Positions 1-9,853 of a DNA stretch of 64,000 bases are shown one piece after another; within the stretch, counting starts at the first letter, position 1; each line of letters begins with the position of its first letter. Made by a program: the position numbers and the translations under genes. This DNA comes from Bacteroidota bacterium (lineage in GTDB: Bacteria > Bacteroidota > Bacteroidia > Bacteroidales > VadinHA17), in assembly GCA_016718875.1 (NCBI GenBank), contig JADKBL010000001.1, positions 310,001 to 374,000 of the forward strand. The letters run 5' to 3'. The notes under the pieces were generated by a model. The model was not told where the DNA came from, ran no database searches, and saw nothing but the letters and a program-made list of their open reading frames with translations.

Positions 1-371
1 GCAGAGGTATTCCAATCTAGAACCTGCCACCTGACCCTCTTGCAATTCTCTTCGCGTGCAACTTCAAAAACCTTTCTCAGAAGTAAAGTTCCTATCCTGA
101 ATCTCCTGTAGTTTTCCTTTACATATATATCTTCAAGATAGAGAGACTTGCCAACCCATGTATAATATGCAAAGAAATAAATAGCCATGCCGATTATTTC
201 ATTATTTTCTGACTCAGCTACATAACAATTGAAATGCTTTTGCTCCTCTCTCATCAAAGCAACTGAATTTGTTACTTTTTCTAAATCTCGCTCATATTCA
301 GCCAGTTCTTTTATAAGTGTAAGGATAACAGGAAAATCATTTTCGTTAGCCTTTCTGATTGTAATAGTCAT
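1..371 (-). CDS. GNAT family N-acetyltransferase (C-terminal end cut by window edge)
   Basis: Reading the minus strand from an ATG at 371-369 gives about 123 residues with no stop before the window edge, so the C-terminus is missing. The start reads MTITIRKANENDFPVI, typical of GNAT N-acetyltransferases, followed by LIKELAEYERD and a central YLEDIYVKENYRRFRIGTLL. That last stretch is the acetyl-CoA pyrophosphate-binding motif A (R/Q-x-x-G-x-G/A type, here RRFRIGT). The spacing LYLEDIYV...WQVLDWN resembles the diamine/spermidine acetyltransferase (SSAT-like) branch. The family transfers an acetyl group from acetyl-CoA to an amine; the real substrate cannot be told from sequence. The gene runs in the same direction as the lipoprotein gene upstream, 28 bp away, so the two may share a transcript. 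Confidence 0.85.
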   Translation of the reverse strand, partial: MTITIRKANENDFPVILTLIKELAEYERDLEKVTNSVALMREEQKHFNCYVAESENNEIIGMAIYFFAYYTWVGKSLYLEDIYVKENYRRFRIGTLLLRKVFEVAREENCKRVRWQVLDWNTS

Positions 372-399
372 TAAGATACAGTTTTGGAATTGTACTTAT

Positions 400-885
400 T
401 CAATTAATTCCCTCAATTATAAAAATATAATCTTCTGATTCAACCCCGTTCTCTCTCCACATTCTGACGTGCTCCATGGTGTTTCTTTGATATGTCCATG
501 CCTCCTTTTCTGAAAACAGATTCTTTGAATAATTTACTGCTCCCTGTGGAGAGAATTTTAATATTTTTCCTGATGCCAGTTTTATTGTTAGGCTGTCAAA
601 TACTCTTTTAGCAAGAATGTGTGGTTCCATTTCAACTGTATCAGTGGAGAATATTTCTGTACCAAGCTTCCTATCAGGTATAAAAGTTGTGTCCTTGTAT
701 TTTGTATGCATATCGGAATATGAATATTTCCCATATCTTGAATATTTGCTTTTTGGAAACAGCTTAACAGTCATGGTGCTATCAGTCTCGTTCTTTATAA
801 GAATCCGCATTTGATTTACTGTATATCCCTTTTCACACGAGGGCAGAAACAGTAGCAGAAGGAATGAAATAATCAATTGCTTCAT
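400..885 (-). CDS. Putative lipoprotein of unknown function
   Basis: 161 residues. Residues 1-17 are a lipoprotein signal: MKQLI, a Leu/Ile/Phe-rich core and LPSC with the lipobox Cys at 17. The mature part is a small hydrophilic domain with probable beta strands (MRILIKNETDSTMTVKLF near residues 27-44), many Lys/Tyr residues and no motif I recognise. It probably sits on the inner or outer membrane; Glu-Lys directly after the Cys neither proves nor excludes surface exposure. It lies just upstream of the GNAT gene on the same strand. No function is assigned. Confidence 0.7.
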   Translation of the reverse strand: MKQLIISFLLLLFLPSCEKGYTVNQMRILIKNETDSTMTVKLFPKSKYSRYGKYSYSDMHTKYKDTTFIPDRKLGTEIFSTDTVEMEPHILAKRVFDSLTIKLASGKILKFSPQGAVNYSKNLFSEKEAWTYQRNTMEHVRMWRENGVESEDYIFIIEGIN

Positions 886-970
886 AACAACTTAAGATTT
901 ATATTTTAACAATTAATTCCTTAAATTGTTGACCATTACTAAAAAATAGCTATTATAACTACATGCTTCT

Positions 971-1756
971 TCAGATAAATATTTCTCCTTTCATATATAA
1001 TCTGCAATTCCCGCTTATATCTACTCTGTCACCACCATTTTTACATTTCAGAAACCCTTTTCTTGCTGAGAGCTGTATGGCTGTAAGGGATTCTTTGCCT
1101 AGACGTTGCGACCAATAAGGTGTCAGGGTTGTATGGGCGGAACCAGTAACAGGGTCTTCATCAACACCTGATTGCGGACCAAAAAAACGTGAAACAAAAT
1201 CTACGTTATCCGCTGGAGCAGTAACAATAATACCCCTGCAGTCAAGCTTTTTTATATTAGGAAAGTCAGGAATAAGTAACTCTATTTCCTTCATGGAATC
1301 AAAAACAAACATATAATCTGTTTTCCCTTTGAATACATGACTTGGCTTTATGTTAAAACAATCTGCAAACTCTTTAGAAATATCGGAAGGCATAATAATA
1401 TCGGAAGGAAAATTCAATGTAATCTGATCTCCCTCTTTGGCTACTATTAAGTCCCCGGATCTTAATGTTATAAATCTTATATTATTTCCATAATGATTTT
1501 CATAATTAAACAGTACATATGCGGACGCAAGGGTGGCATGGCCGCACAGGTCAACCTCAATTGTAGGAGTAAACCACCTGATCTGATAATCCTCTCCGTC
1601 TTTTATATAGAAAGCTGTTTCCGAAAGATTGTTTTCCATGGCAATTCTCTGCATAAGTTCATCTTTCAGCCAAGAATTAAGTGGACAAACAGCAGCAGGA
1701 TTTCCTTTAAAAATCTCATCTGTAAAAGCATCTACCTGGTATATAATTTGTTTCAT
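971..1756 (-). CDS. PhzF family isomerase/epimerase-like protein
   Basis: 261 residues, normal for the PhzF family of two similar lobes related to diaminopimelate epimerase. Visible motifs are the N-terminal VDAFTDEIFKGNPAAVCPL, NLSETAF with the catalytic Glu at 46, CGHATLASAYVLF near 71-83, and the second-lobe motif GVDEDPVTGSAHTTL near 198-211. True PhzF isomerises trans-2,3-dihydro-3-hydroxyanthranilate in phenazine synthesis. No other phenazine gene is present, so this is one of the many orphan paralogues with unknown small-molecule substrate. The start MKQIIYQVDAF matches the usual family start. It stands alone between the lipoprotein and the metal-efflux genes. Confidence 0.9.
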   Translation of the reverse strand: MKQIIYQVDAFTDEIFKGNPAAVCPLNSWLKDELMQRIAMENNLSETAFYIKDGEDYQIRWFTPTIEVDLCGHATLASAYVLFNYENHYGNNIRFITLRSGDLIVAKEGDQITLNFPSDIIMPSDISKEFADCFNIKPSHVFKGKTDYMFVFDSMKEIELLIPDFPNIKKLDCRGIIVTAPADNVDFVSRFFGPQSGVDEDPVTGSAHTTLTPYWSQRLGKESLTAIQLSARKGFLKCKNGGDRVDISGNCRLYMKGEIFI

Positions 1757-1813
1757 ATCCTGATTTGCAATTGGGTTATTTATAATTATATGTTTCAGTA
1801 TTTATAAAAATGG

Positions 1814-2929
1814 TTAATCTATCTGTATATTATAAGCTCCTTTGCAAAGTACTTTTCTTAATTCAGGAGCACTTAAAATTTCTACAAACCCATTAATAGT
1901 TCTACCTGTTTCTACTTTTACTTTGTTCAGAAAGAATGTTTCGTTCCGGGATTCTTCCAAAGCCAGTAAGTAGTTATTCCCTCCTGATTTCAAAATAGCG
2001 TCTTCAGTAATGGCATTTACAGTATCATTTGAAGTAATAATTCTGGCTTCAACATAGGCGTTGTTTACAAAATTCGCCTTTCCAAGATCGTCTATTTCAG
2101 CATTACATAAGATTGTCCTGGTCTCGTTATCTACATTCTTCCCGATTGAACTAAGTGTCGCCATATATTCTGAAGGATCGCCTAATAATCTGATCCGTAC
2201 TTTCTGTTTTTCCTTAAGCTGGGGAATGTCCTTTTCAAAAACTGCGATCCTTATACAGAACTGTGAAACATCAATTACTTCAGCAATAGCGGTTTGCTGA
2301 TCGGCATATTGTCCAAGAGAAACATTAATCTGAGATATATAACCACTGATGGGTGATTTTATAATATAGGATTCATAGAAACCGCCATTTTCTACTTTTT
2401 CAGTATTCAGCCCCAAAAGTTGCATTTTTATCTTCAAAGCTGAATACCGTGCCTGAGTTGCCTTGTATTCGCTTTCCGCAAAAATCAACTCTTTTTCACT
2501 TCCCACATTTTCTGAAAATAGTGATTTAAGTCTTTCATATTCACTTCTTACCCTAACCAGCAAACTGGCTGATTCGGCAAAATCTTTTTGAAATTCAATC
2601 AGATCATTTCCAGTTATTTCAAATATTGCCTGTCCGGATACTATTTTCTGTCCCGGAGTGCAGTAAATTCTATTTACCAATCCCGAAATATAAGTGCTGA
2701 CCTTGGCAGAACCAGCCGGCTTCGATATTACATTTCCATGACAATGGATAACCTGTTCAAAAAGTACCTTTTGCATTTCACCAAATTCCATATTTCCCGT
2801 TTCAAACTGCTTCTGTGAAATACTTATCACCTGTTCGTCAACGCTGACTATCGGTTCTTTAGCATTGCTCTTACACGAAAACATCAAAAAGAATATTGCA
2901 ATAACCGAAAAAAAAGAAAATAGTTTCAT
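1814..2929 (-). CDS. RND efflux periplasmic adaptor (CusB/CzcB type) lipoprotein
   Basis: 371 residues. A lipobox ends at Cys19 (FFLMFSC), so the adaptor is probably anchored to the inner membrane. The order is that of a membrane fusion protein: a first barrel-sandwich strand (GNVISKPAGSAKVSTYISG, about 60-80), the lipoyl-like part with PGQKIVSGQAIFEITG, a long alpha-hairpin around 110-165, the returning lipoyl strand (SPISGYISQINVSLGQYADQ), a beta-barrel (FCIRIAVFEKDIPQL) and a C-terminal membrane-proximal domain. It links the inner-membrane pump to the outer-membrane channel and helps deliver metal. It follows the pump-channel fusion gene by 11 bp on the same strand, so the two genes form a complete tripartite exporter operon. 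No His-rich N-terminus typical of dedicated zinc adaptors is seen, so the metal remains open. Confidence 0.9.
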   Translation of the reverse strand: MKLFSFFSVIAIFFLMFSCKSNAKEPIVSVDEQVISISQKQFETGNMEFGEMQKVLFEQVIHCHGNVISKPAGSAKVSTYISGLVNRIYCTPGQKIVSGQAIFEITGNDLIEFQKDFAESASLLVRVRSEYERLKSLFSENVGSEKELIFAESEYKATQARYSALKIKMQLLGLNTEKVENGGFYESYIIKSPISGYISQINVSLGQYADQQTAIAEVIDVSQFCIRIAVFEKDIPQLKEKQKVRIRLLGDPSEYMATLSSIGKNVDNETRTILCNAEIDDLGKANFVNNAYVEARIITSNDTVNAITEDAILKSGGNNYLLALEESRNETFFLNKVKVETGRTINGFVEILSAPELRKVLCKGAYNIQID

Positions 2930-2940
2930 GGTTCGGAATT

Positions 2941-5900
2941 TTAATTGGTCAAATACAGTTGTTCCAGCATTATTGTGTTATACTGCAACACATTGTCTAG
3001 ATAATCGAGTTTAATCTTAACGGCATTTTCATAGCTGCTTGCAAATTTGAAAATATCAATTTCGCCTAGCTGAACACTTCTAACAGAAGCTCTCATAATT
3101 TCATCATGCAGTTGTTTCCCTGATGAATTATAAAACTCAATAGCTTCCCGGTATTTTAACTCTTCTCTTTTATAGCCAGAAATCCTGTTTTCTAAGAGAC
3201 TGATCTCATTTTCCGTTATCAATTGATAGGCATTCAAATATATTCTTGAAGATTCTATTTTTGACTTCTGACTTCCAAAAAACAAGGGTATAGCAAGACC
3301 TACCTGAAAACCATGGTAGTATCTAGCTTTTTCATAGCTGTTTGTACCGGTAAAATAGTTAAGAGATAAATCCGGAAGCATCTTATTTTTCTCAATTTTA
3401 ATAACAGCCTCATTATAGTTATTCTGAAGCTTCAGCATTTGTACAGAAGGGTATGAATCAACGTCTTTTTCTGTTGAATTCATTATTTCTATTTCACTGG
3501 AAATATTAAAATCAGAATTATAATTCATAAGTGTTTTTAATTTCTGTCTGGCGTTTTCAATGCTGTAGCTGATACTTTTCAGGCTCATTTGGGACTGCTT
3601 TTGCTTTGCCATTATGTTCAACAATTCAAGATCACTTAAATCTCCTCTTTTATTACGGGTTTCCGCACTTTTAAAAAGTGAGGTATAAAGACTGTCTATT
3701 CCTGTGAAGATAAGCTCTTTATTCATCAGGTTCTGTATTTCGAAATAACATCCTGATATTCCCTTTTTAAGTTTCTGTATTTGTACCTCCAGAGCTGTTT
3801 CTGCTTTCGAAATATCGATTTTCCGCGCATTCATTTCTGCACCATACAATGTCGGAAAATTAAAATACTGTTCAATGCTCCATACATTTATTGGATAACC
3901 ATTTTCTGCAATATTATTTTGATCTGTTCCATATGAAATAATAGTCTTATCAATGTTGTAAGCGGTTGCTTTCAGAGTCCGGCTTTCATCTATTTTCATT
4001 TTATAAGCACTTATCTCCTTGTTATTAGCAACTGCTATATCCATTAGTTCATTCAGATTTATTGTCTTTGTCTGTGAAAATGATGAAGCTGGTACAATGA
4101 GAAATAATAAAATCGTAATCACTTCTTTTGTTCTTATAACTCTGAATGGGAATAATTTAATTCCCTTAACATTATAAAAAATTTCAAAAAGAAGGGGAAG
4201 CGCTATCATGGTAAGCATTGTTGAAGTAACCAAACCGCCTATTACAACAGTAGCCAATGGACGCTGTACCTCTGCACCGGCCCCTGTTGAAATTGCCATC
4301 GGCAAAAATCCCATTGCTGCCGCTCCGGCAGTTAACATTACCGGCCGGAGTCGGTTTTTTGTCCCGGTTAAAATTAATTCCCTCATATCAGTAATGCCTG
4401 AATGCTGTAATTCCTTTAAGTGTTCAATAAGTACTATGCCATTTAGAACTGCAATACCAAACAGAGCAATGAAGCCTACTCCGGCTGATACGCTGAAAGG
4501 CATACCCCGGATCCACAATAATAACACTCCTCCAACAGTGGCAAGCGGGATTGCTGTAAATATCAGGGTTGCATCTTTGAAAGATTCAAAGGCGAAATGC
4601 AGAAAAATGAAAATTAGCAGAAGAGCTATTGGAACTGCAACTAGTAACCTGCGGGTTGCGTTCTGCAGGTTCTCAAACTGCCCGCCATATGAAATGTAAT
4701 TACCGGGCTCCAGACTTATGTTTTTACCAATTGTTGATTGAATATCCTTCACAACTGATTGTAAATCGCGGTTTCTTACATTAACACTTACAACAACCCT
4801 TCTGTGGGTGTTTTCCCTAGATATTTTTGCCGGACCTTCAGAGTATTTAATGGTTGCAAGCTCTTCTAGAGGTATCTGCAGTCCGTTTTTTAAAGGAACA
4901 TAAAGCTGTTTAATATCAGCAATATCCGTTCTGCTTTCCTTCTGAAACCTTACCACCATATCAAATCTCTTTTCTCCTTCAAAAACAGCACTTGCAATTT
5001 CGCCTCCAAACGCTGTTGAAAGGTATCTGTTAAGAACTGCGATATCAAGTCCGTAATAAGCGATTTTTTCACGGTTATAGTCTATTCTGACCTGCGGCAG
5101 ACCTGCTGTTTTTTCAAGGATTACATCGCCCGCTCCAGGAATTTCTGATACCAGGTTTTTGATTTCAATTGCCTTTTTGTTAATGTAATCAAGATCCTCT
5201 CCGAAAATCTTTATTGCAATATCTGATCTTACACCTGTAATAAGTTCATTGAATCTCATTTCGATCGGCTGTGTAAACTCATATTCAATTCCAGGCAAAA
5301 CCTGCAGTGATGTTTTAAATTTCTCCGCAAGCTCTTCTTTACTGGATGCACTAACCCATTCTTTTCCGGGCCTCAGTTTTATTATCATATCTATCTCTTC
5401 CATTGACATCGGATCAGTAGGAACTTCTGCTGCTCCGATACGGCTTACAACCTGTTCAACCTCCGGAAATTCCGATATAAGGATATTCTCCATTTTAGTT
5501 GTCATTTCAATTGTTTTTGACAGGGAAGTCCCTGTCTTTAGCACCGGTTGAATCACAAAGTCTCCCTCATCAAGAGTAGGTACAAATTCACCCCCTATTT
5601 TTGAAAAGATAAACATTGTTATCAGAAGTGAACCAAAAGCTATCCCAAGAACTGCCCGTTTATGACTGCAAGACCATTTTATTACAGGCATATACGATCG
5701 GTGGGCCACTCCCATAATCCAATCAGAAATAACAAATTTCCGTTTTTTCTCAGGTCTCAGAAAGAGAGATGAGGCAACAGGAAGCCAGGTTAATCCAAAA
5801 ATCATTGCACCAATTATAGCAAAAGAGAATGCTATAGCCATCGGACGGAACATTTTCCCCTCAACTCCGCTTAAAGACAGTATCGGAATAAACACTATCA

Positions 5901-7281
5901 AAATTATAATTTGTCCGAAAATGGCAGAATTCATCATTTTAGAAGATCCTTCAAACGAAACGCGGTCCATAAGGATCTGTTTTTCTTCGCCCCTGAGTTC
6001 ATCAATATTACTCTTCTGAACAATTATTTTCAATGCAATATATTCGACAATTATGACTGCACCGTCGATTATTATTCCAAAGTCCAAAGCACCAAGACTC
6101 ATTAGATTTGCATCTATTCCAAATATGTACATCATTGAAATTGTGAACAACAGAGCAAGTGGAATCATAGATGCAATAACAAGAGCTGACCTTATGTTGC
6201 CTAGTAATAATATCACGGTAATAAGAACAATTATTGCACCCAGAATAAGATTCTCAACTACTGTAAATGAAGTTTTTGAAATCAGTTCTCCCCTTTCAAG
6301 AACCGGATTAATAAATACACCCTCCGGAAGATTACCCTGAATCTCCTCTACCCTGTTTTTTACTTCACGGATAACCTCTTTTGAGTTTGCATTTTTAAGC
6401 ATCATGATTTGCCCAAGAACTGTCTCTCCCTTTCCATTAGCCGTAATTGCCCCAAAGCGATTGGCATATCCATACTCTACTTTTCCAATATCCTTTATAA
6501 GTATAGGGAATCCGTTATTATAAGCAACAACAATGTTTTCAATGTCATCAAGTGATTTAACCTGCCCATCGCCTCTTATGAAGAAACTCTGATTAGTTTT
6601 TTCAATATAAGCTCCGCCTGAGATGCTGTTATTTGAAGATATAGCATCGAATACATCAAGTAAAGTTATATTGACTCCTTTCAACCGGGACGGATCTATT
6701 GCTATTTCATACTGTTTCAGGTATCCCCCCCAGCTATTGATTTCCACAACACCATTAATGCCCGACAGCCTTCTCTTTACCACCCAGTCCTGTATTGTTC
6801 TTAGGTCCATTGCTGTATACTTGTTTTCAAAACCCGGCTTAATATCAAGTGTATATTGGTAGATTTCTCCCAAACCTGTTGTAATGGGCCCCATTTCCGG
6901 ATTACCAAATCCTGACGGAATTTTGGCTGATGCACTTTTCAATTTTTCGGCAATTAGTTGCCGTGGAAGATAGGTTCCAATTCCGTCATTGAACACTACA
7001 GTGACAACAGAAATGCCAAATTTTGATACTGAGCGGATTTCAGTTACACCAGGTAGATTTGCCATTTCCATTTCAACAGGAACAGTAATAAACTGTTCTA
7101 TTTCCTGGGTCGAAAGATTACCGGAAGTAGTAATCACCTGTACCTGATTATTAGTGATATCCGGAACAGCACCAACCGGAATCTGGAAAACGGCATATAA
7201 TCCAAATGTTGAAACGGTAATTGTAAATAAAATTACGATCAACTTGTTCTTCAGACTGAAATCCAATATTCTGTTTAACAT
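2941..7281 (-). CDS. CzcA/CusA-type heavy-metal RND pump fused to TolC/CzcC-like outer membrane channel
   Basis: 1446 residues, against about 1030-1050 for a stand-alone HME-RND pump. Residues 1 to about 1040 are the pump: TM1 near 12-33, the porter domain, TM4 with the HME-RND signature DFGIIIDGAVIIVE that carries the proton-relay acidic residues, and a second TM block containing GIAVLNGIVLIEHLKEL. After the last pump helix (LPLLFEIFYNVKG) comes a basic stretch, a hydrophobic segment ITILLFLIVPASSFSQ (around 1050-1066) that looks like a signal peptide with a cleavage site, then about 380 residues of TolC-like coiled-coil repeats. Fusions of this kind are known in Bacteroidota. The protein should export Cu/Ag or Zn/Co/Cd by proton antiport; specificity is not decided by the sequence. 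It is first gene of the operon with the adaptor. Confidence 0.93.
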   Translation of the reverse strand: MLNRILDFSLKNKLIVILFTITVSTFGLYAVFQIPVGAVPDITNNQVQVITTSGNLSTQEIEQFITVPVEMEMANLPGVTEIRSVSKFGISVVTVVFNDGIGTYLPRQLIAEKLKSASAKIPSGFGNPEMGPITTGLGEIYQYTLDIKPGFENKYTAMDLRTIQDWVVKRRLSGINGVVEINSWGGYLKQYEIAIDPSRLKGVNITLLDVFDAISSNNSISGGAYIEKTNQSFFIRGDGQVKSLDDIENIVVAYNNGFPILIKDIGKVEYGYANRFGAITANGKGETVLGQIMMLKNANSKEVIREVKNRVEEIQGNLPEGVFINPVLERGELISKTSFTVVENLILGAIIVLITVILLLGNIRSALVIASMIPLALLFTISMMYIFGIDANLMSLGALDFGIIIDGAVIIVEYIALKIIVQKSNIDELRGEEKQILMDRVSFEGSSKMMNSAIFGQIIILIVFIPILSLSGVEGKMFRPMAIAFSFAIIGAMIFGLTWLPVASSLFLRPEKKRKFVISDWIMGVAHRSYMPVIKWSCSHKRAVLGIAFGSLLITMFIFSKIGGEFVPTLDEGDFVIQPVLKTGTSLSKTIEMTTKMENILISEFPEVEQVVSRIGAAEVPTDPMSMEEIDMIIKLRPGKEWVSASSKEELAEKFKTSLQVLPGIEYEFTQPIEMRFNELITGVRSDIAIKIFGEDLDYINKKAIEIKNLVSEIPGAGDVILEKTAGLPQVRIDYNREKIAYYGLDIAVLNRYLSTAFGGEIASAVFEGEKRFDMVVRFQKESRTDIADIKQLYVPLKNGLQIPLEELATIKYSEGPAKISRENTHRRVVVSVNVRNRDLQSVVKDIQSTIGKNISLEPGNYISYGGQFENLQNATRRLLVAVPIALLLIFIFLHFAFESFKDATLIFTAIPLATVGGVLLLWIRGMPFSVSAGVGFIALFGIAVLNGIVLIEHLKELQHSGITDMRELILTGTKNRLRPVMLTAGAAAMGFLPMAISTGAGAEVQRPLATVVIGGLVTSTMLTMIALPLLFEIFYNVKGIKLFPFRVIRTKEVITILLFLIVPASSFSQTKTINLNELMDIAVANNKEISAYKMKIDESRTLKATAYNIDKTIISYGTDQNNIAENGYPINVWSIEQYFNFPTLYGAEMNARKIDISKAETALEVQIQKLKKGISGCYFEIQNLMNKELIFTGIDSLYTSLFKSAETRNKRGDLSDLELLNIMAKQKQSQMSLKSISYSIENARQKLKTLMNYNSDFNISSEIEIMNSTEKDVDSYPSVQMLKLQNNYNEAVIKIEKNKMLPDLSLNYFTGTNSYEKARYYHGFQVGLAIPLFFGSQKSKIESSRIYLNAYQLITENEISLLENRISGYKREELKYREAIEFYNSSGKQLHDEIMRASVRSVQLGEIDIFKFASSYENAVKIKLDYLDNVLQYNTIMLEQLYLTN

Positions 7282-7388
7282 ATAGAAATTATTTCAATAC
7301 TAATTTACGCTTTTGCAAGAACTTGTTTTCATCATTTGAACAATATCTGTATCGCCCTGTCTTACTTTAAGAACATTTAGCATATCGT

Positions 7389-7421
7389 TTTGATTATCTA
7401 ACCTAATGAACAATATTTTTG
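7389..7421 (+). promoter_or_regulatory. Candidate Bacteroidota sigma-ABfr promoter for the polyprenyl synthase gene
   Basis: TTTG at 7389-7392 is followed after 21 bp by TATTTTTG at 7414-7421, matching the Bacteroidota -33 TTTG / -7 TAnnTTTG consensus, with spacing one or two bases longer than the usual 19-20. Transcription would begin near 7428. That favours the ATG at 7447 over a TTG at 7429 as the start of the next gene. Confidence 0.4.
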
Positions 7422-7446
7422 CGTAAGTTTGAGTAGTAATATTTTT

Positions 7447-8421
7447 ATGTCGGTACTTGACAAAATAAGAAAGCCTGTTGAAAAGGAAATGGCCGAATTT
7501 GAGGCTTATTTCAGCAGAACCATGCGCAGCGACATTCCTCTTCTGAATATTATCCTGAATTATGTTCTTCGCCGTAAAGGAAAGCAAATGAGACCATTAC
7601 TTGTTTTTCTTACTGCAAAACTTAATGGCAACATCTCTGAACCAACGTATGTGGCAGCCACCTTTATAGAACTACTTCATACTGCTTCACTTGTTCATGA
7701 CGATGTAGTGGATAATGCAAATGAAAGAAGAGGTGCGCTTTCAATAAATGCTCTCTGGAATTCGAAGATAGCTGTACTGGTTGGGGACTATATGCTTTCA
7801 AAAGGCATGCTGATCAGTGTTGAAAAGAATCGGTTTGATATGCTGGAAATAGTATCAGAAGCTGTTAAATCTATGAGCGAAGGTGAGCTTTTACAACTTC
7901 AGAAATCGAGGAAACTTAATATTACGGAAGAAGATTATTTCAGGATTATAATTAGCAAAACTGCCGCATTGATCGCTGCCTGCACAGCATGTGGTGCAAG
8001 ATCTGTCTCTGACGATGCAGATACAACACATTTAATGAAGGAGTTCGGGGAAAATATAGGTATTGCTTTCCAGATAAAGGATGACCTTCTTGATTATGAA
8101 AGTACGGGGCTTACAGGAAAGGCTACCGGAAATGATATCAAAGAAAAAAAGATTACCCTTCCGCTAATATATGCACTTGAACATTCATCCTATTTAAAAA
8201 AGCGTCATATACTCGGGATTGTTAAAAATAAGGTGAAATCCAAATCAGATATCGCTGAAGTAATTAGTTTTGTTTCAGAGTATGGAGGTATGGAATATGC
8301 TGAAATAAAGATGAATCAATATCGTGATAAGGCAATTGCAATTCTCGATTCTTACCCCGATTCTGAAATTAAAAATTCCCTGAGAGAATTTGTTTTGTAT
8401 ACTACTGCGCGGAAGAAATAA
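7447..8421 (+). CDS. Trans-polyprenyl diphosphate synthase (octaprenyl/heptaprenyl type)
   Basis: 324 residues from the ATG at 7447; a TTG 18 bp upstream would lie on the probable transcription start and is not preferred. The family condenses isopentenyl diphosphate with an allylic diphosphate to build the isoprenoid side chain of menaquinone. Visible motifs: GKQMRPLL near 45-52, the first Asp-rich motif LVHDDVVD with DDxxD at 85-89, the Lys/Arg-rich ANERRG just after it, and the second Asp-rich motif QIKDDLLDY near 210. The length and absence of a bulky pair before the first Asp motif suit a long-chain (C30-C40) enzyme, but chain length is inference. It is divergent from the metal-efflux operon and convergent with the MFS gene. 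Confidence 0.92.
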   Translation: MSVLDKIRKPVEKEMAEFEAYFSRTMRSDIPLLNIILNYVLRRKGKQMRPLLVFLTAKLNGNISEPTYVAATFIELLHTASLVHDDVVDNANERRGALSINALWNSKIAVLVGDYMLSKGMLISVEKNRFDMLEIVSEAVKSMSEGELLQLQKSRKLNITEEDYFRIIISKTAALIAACTACGARSVSDDADTTHLMKEFGENIGIAFQIKDDLLDYESTGLTGKATGNDIKEKKITLPLIYALEHSSYLKKRHILGIVKNKVKSKSDIAEVISFVSEYGGMEYAEIKMNQYRDKAIAILDSYPDSEIKNSLREFVLYTTARKK

Positions 8422-8426
8422 TATTT

Positions 8427-9711
8427 TTAACCCTCAGCAACAAGGTTGATCTTCGCCACTTTATTCAGGTCATCAACATATTTCCTCGATCCCAACCAGA
8501 ACAGCAGGGAGCCTATTAGCAATACAAATGGCAATGATTCCAACGCGGTCTTTATATTAGTAAGATCATATATCTTACCAATAACAATAGGAGCCATTGA
8601 TGCCCCAAGCAGGTTTTGTACCACAACGGCAATTGCATGAAGTTGCTCTTAATCCGGGATGAATAACATCCTGAGTAACAGCCGCCGCTCCGGAAATGAA
8701 CATCAGAACTAATATTCCAAATACAAGCAGGACAGCATATTGAGCGGGACCTTCCAGGAGTGCCAGCGCTATGAAAAGAACGATGGCAGCGAGTAATGTT
8801 GTAATGGCAGGAAAAACCAGACGGGCATTATCCCTGCTTTTTCTCCAACGGTCAGTAAGAATCCCTCCTACAGGAGCCCCTACAATGGCCAGCATCATAA
8901 CTATACTTGCCATCTGCCCCGCTTTGTCCTGAGGCACTCCTCTCACTTTCTCAAAATATGTCGGAAGCCATGTAAGCAGGGAGGTGGTTACAAAGACAAC
9001 AGCAGCCATCCCAAAATATGTAAAGATTACAGAAGGTCTGGTAAGAAATTCTTTTACCATATCTTTCCTCTCCATCTTAACTGTATTATTACTTTTATCA
9101 ACAAACGAGAGGTCAACTGTTTTGTAATCCTTTACAAATAGGAATAAAACCGCAACTATCAAACCGGGAATTGCAACAATACCAAATGCGTGCTTCCAGC
9201 CAAGCTTCACGGCAATCATCCCTCCAAGAAGTACGCCGATTGCTGATCCCAAAGGAATTGCAGCATTCCAGATTCCTATCATTTTTGCTCTTCTATCAAG
9301 AGGATATAGGCCTGAAATCATAGCACTTCCTCCGGGGGCATAACCAGCTTCTCCAACCCCGATGAGCAAACGGGCCATGAATAGCTGGACGTAATTTCCA
9401 GTTAATGCGCATAACGCCGTTGCAATACTCCACATAATAGCCATTACCCCGATTGTCCTTGTCCTGCTCCATCTGTCAACTAGAATTGATATTGGAAATG
9501 TAAGTATTACAATTGCCCAGTAAACAGCAGAGACCAGCAGCCCGCTTTGCGTATGAGTGATACCCCAGTCCCTCTCAATTGAGGTGAACATTGAGGTAAC
9601 AACCATCCTGTCGATATAATCAAACATGTACAAAAGGAACAGGAGAACAAAAACATAGTTGGAATATCTTTTAGAAAAAAGATACCCTGATGGGTTTTCT
9701 GGCTTATTCAT
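8427..9711 (-). pseudogene. MFS transporter (ACS/spinster-like), broken by a frameshift near 8637
   Basis: Starting at 9711 the protein reads MNKPENPSG, then YIDRMVVTSMFTSIERDWG, the loop motif LVDRWSRTRTIG between TM2 and TM3 and GVGEAGYAPGGSAMISG. This is the pattern of anion:cation symporters and spinster-like carriers for sugar acids. The frame runs well to DVIHPGLRATS at about 8638, then turns to nonsense (CNCRCGTKP) and stops at 8575. The neighbouring frame continues the homology as AIAVVVQNLLGASMAPIVIG and ends at 8427 after a last TM segment. Joined, the two parts give about 428 residues and 12 TM segments, the usual length. The gap fits one extra base, or two missing bases (AA to A and GG to G would restore a Met-Ala), so it may be a consensus error rather than a dead gene. 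Substrate unknown. Confidence 0.85.
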
Positions 9712-9853
9712 ATTGGTTTATCTTTGTTAATCCTTTACACCAAGTAAATAAAAAAATATGTCAATTATTAATTTTGTACTACTTTTAAGTCTTTATACCC
9801 ATATGTTTTAATTAACTGTTTTGTATTAATAATCATCAATTTAGTATAACTGT

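Noticed and set aside
4208..4699. 163-codon open frame on the plus strand inside the RND pump gene
   Set aside because: It is antisense to a highly conserved pump region and its composition is that of a shadow frame.
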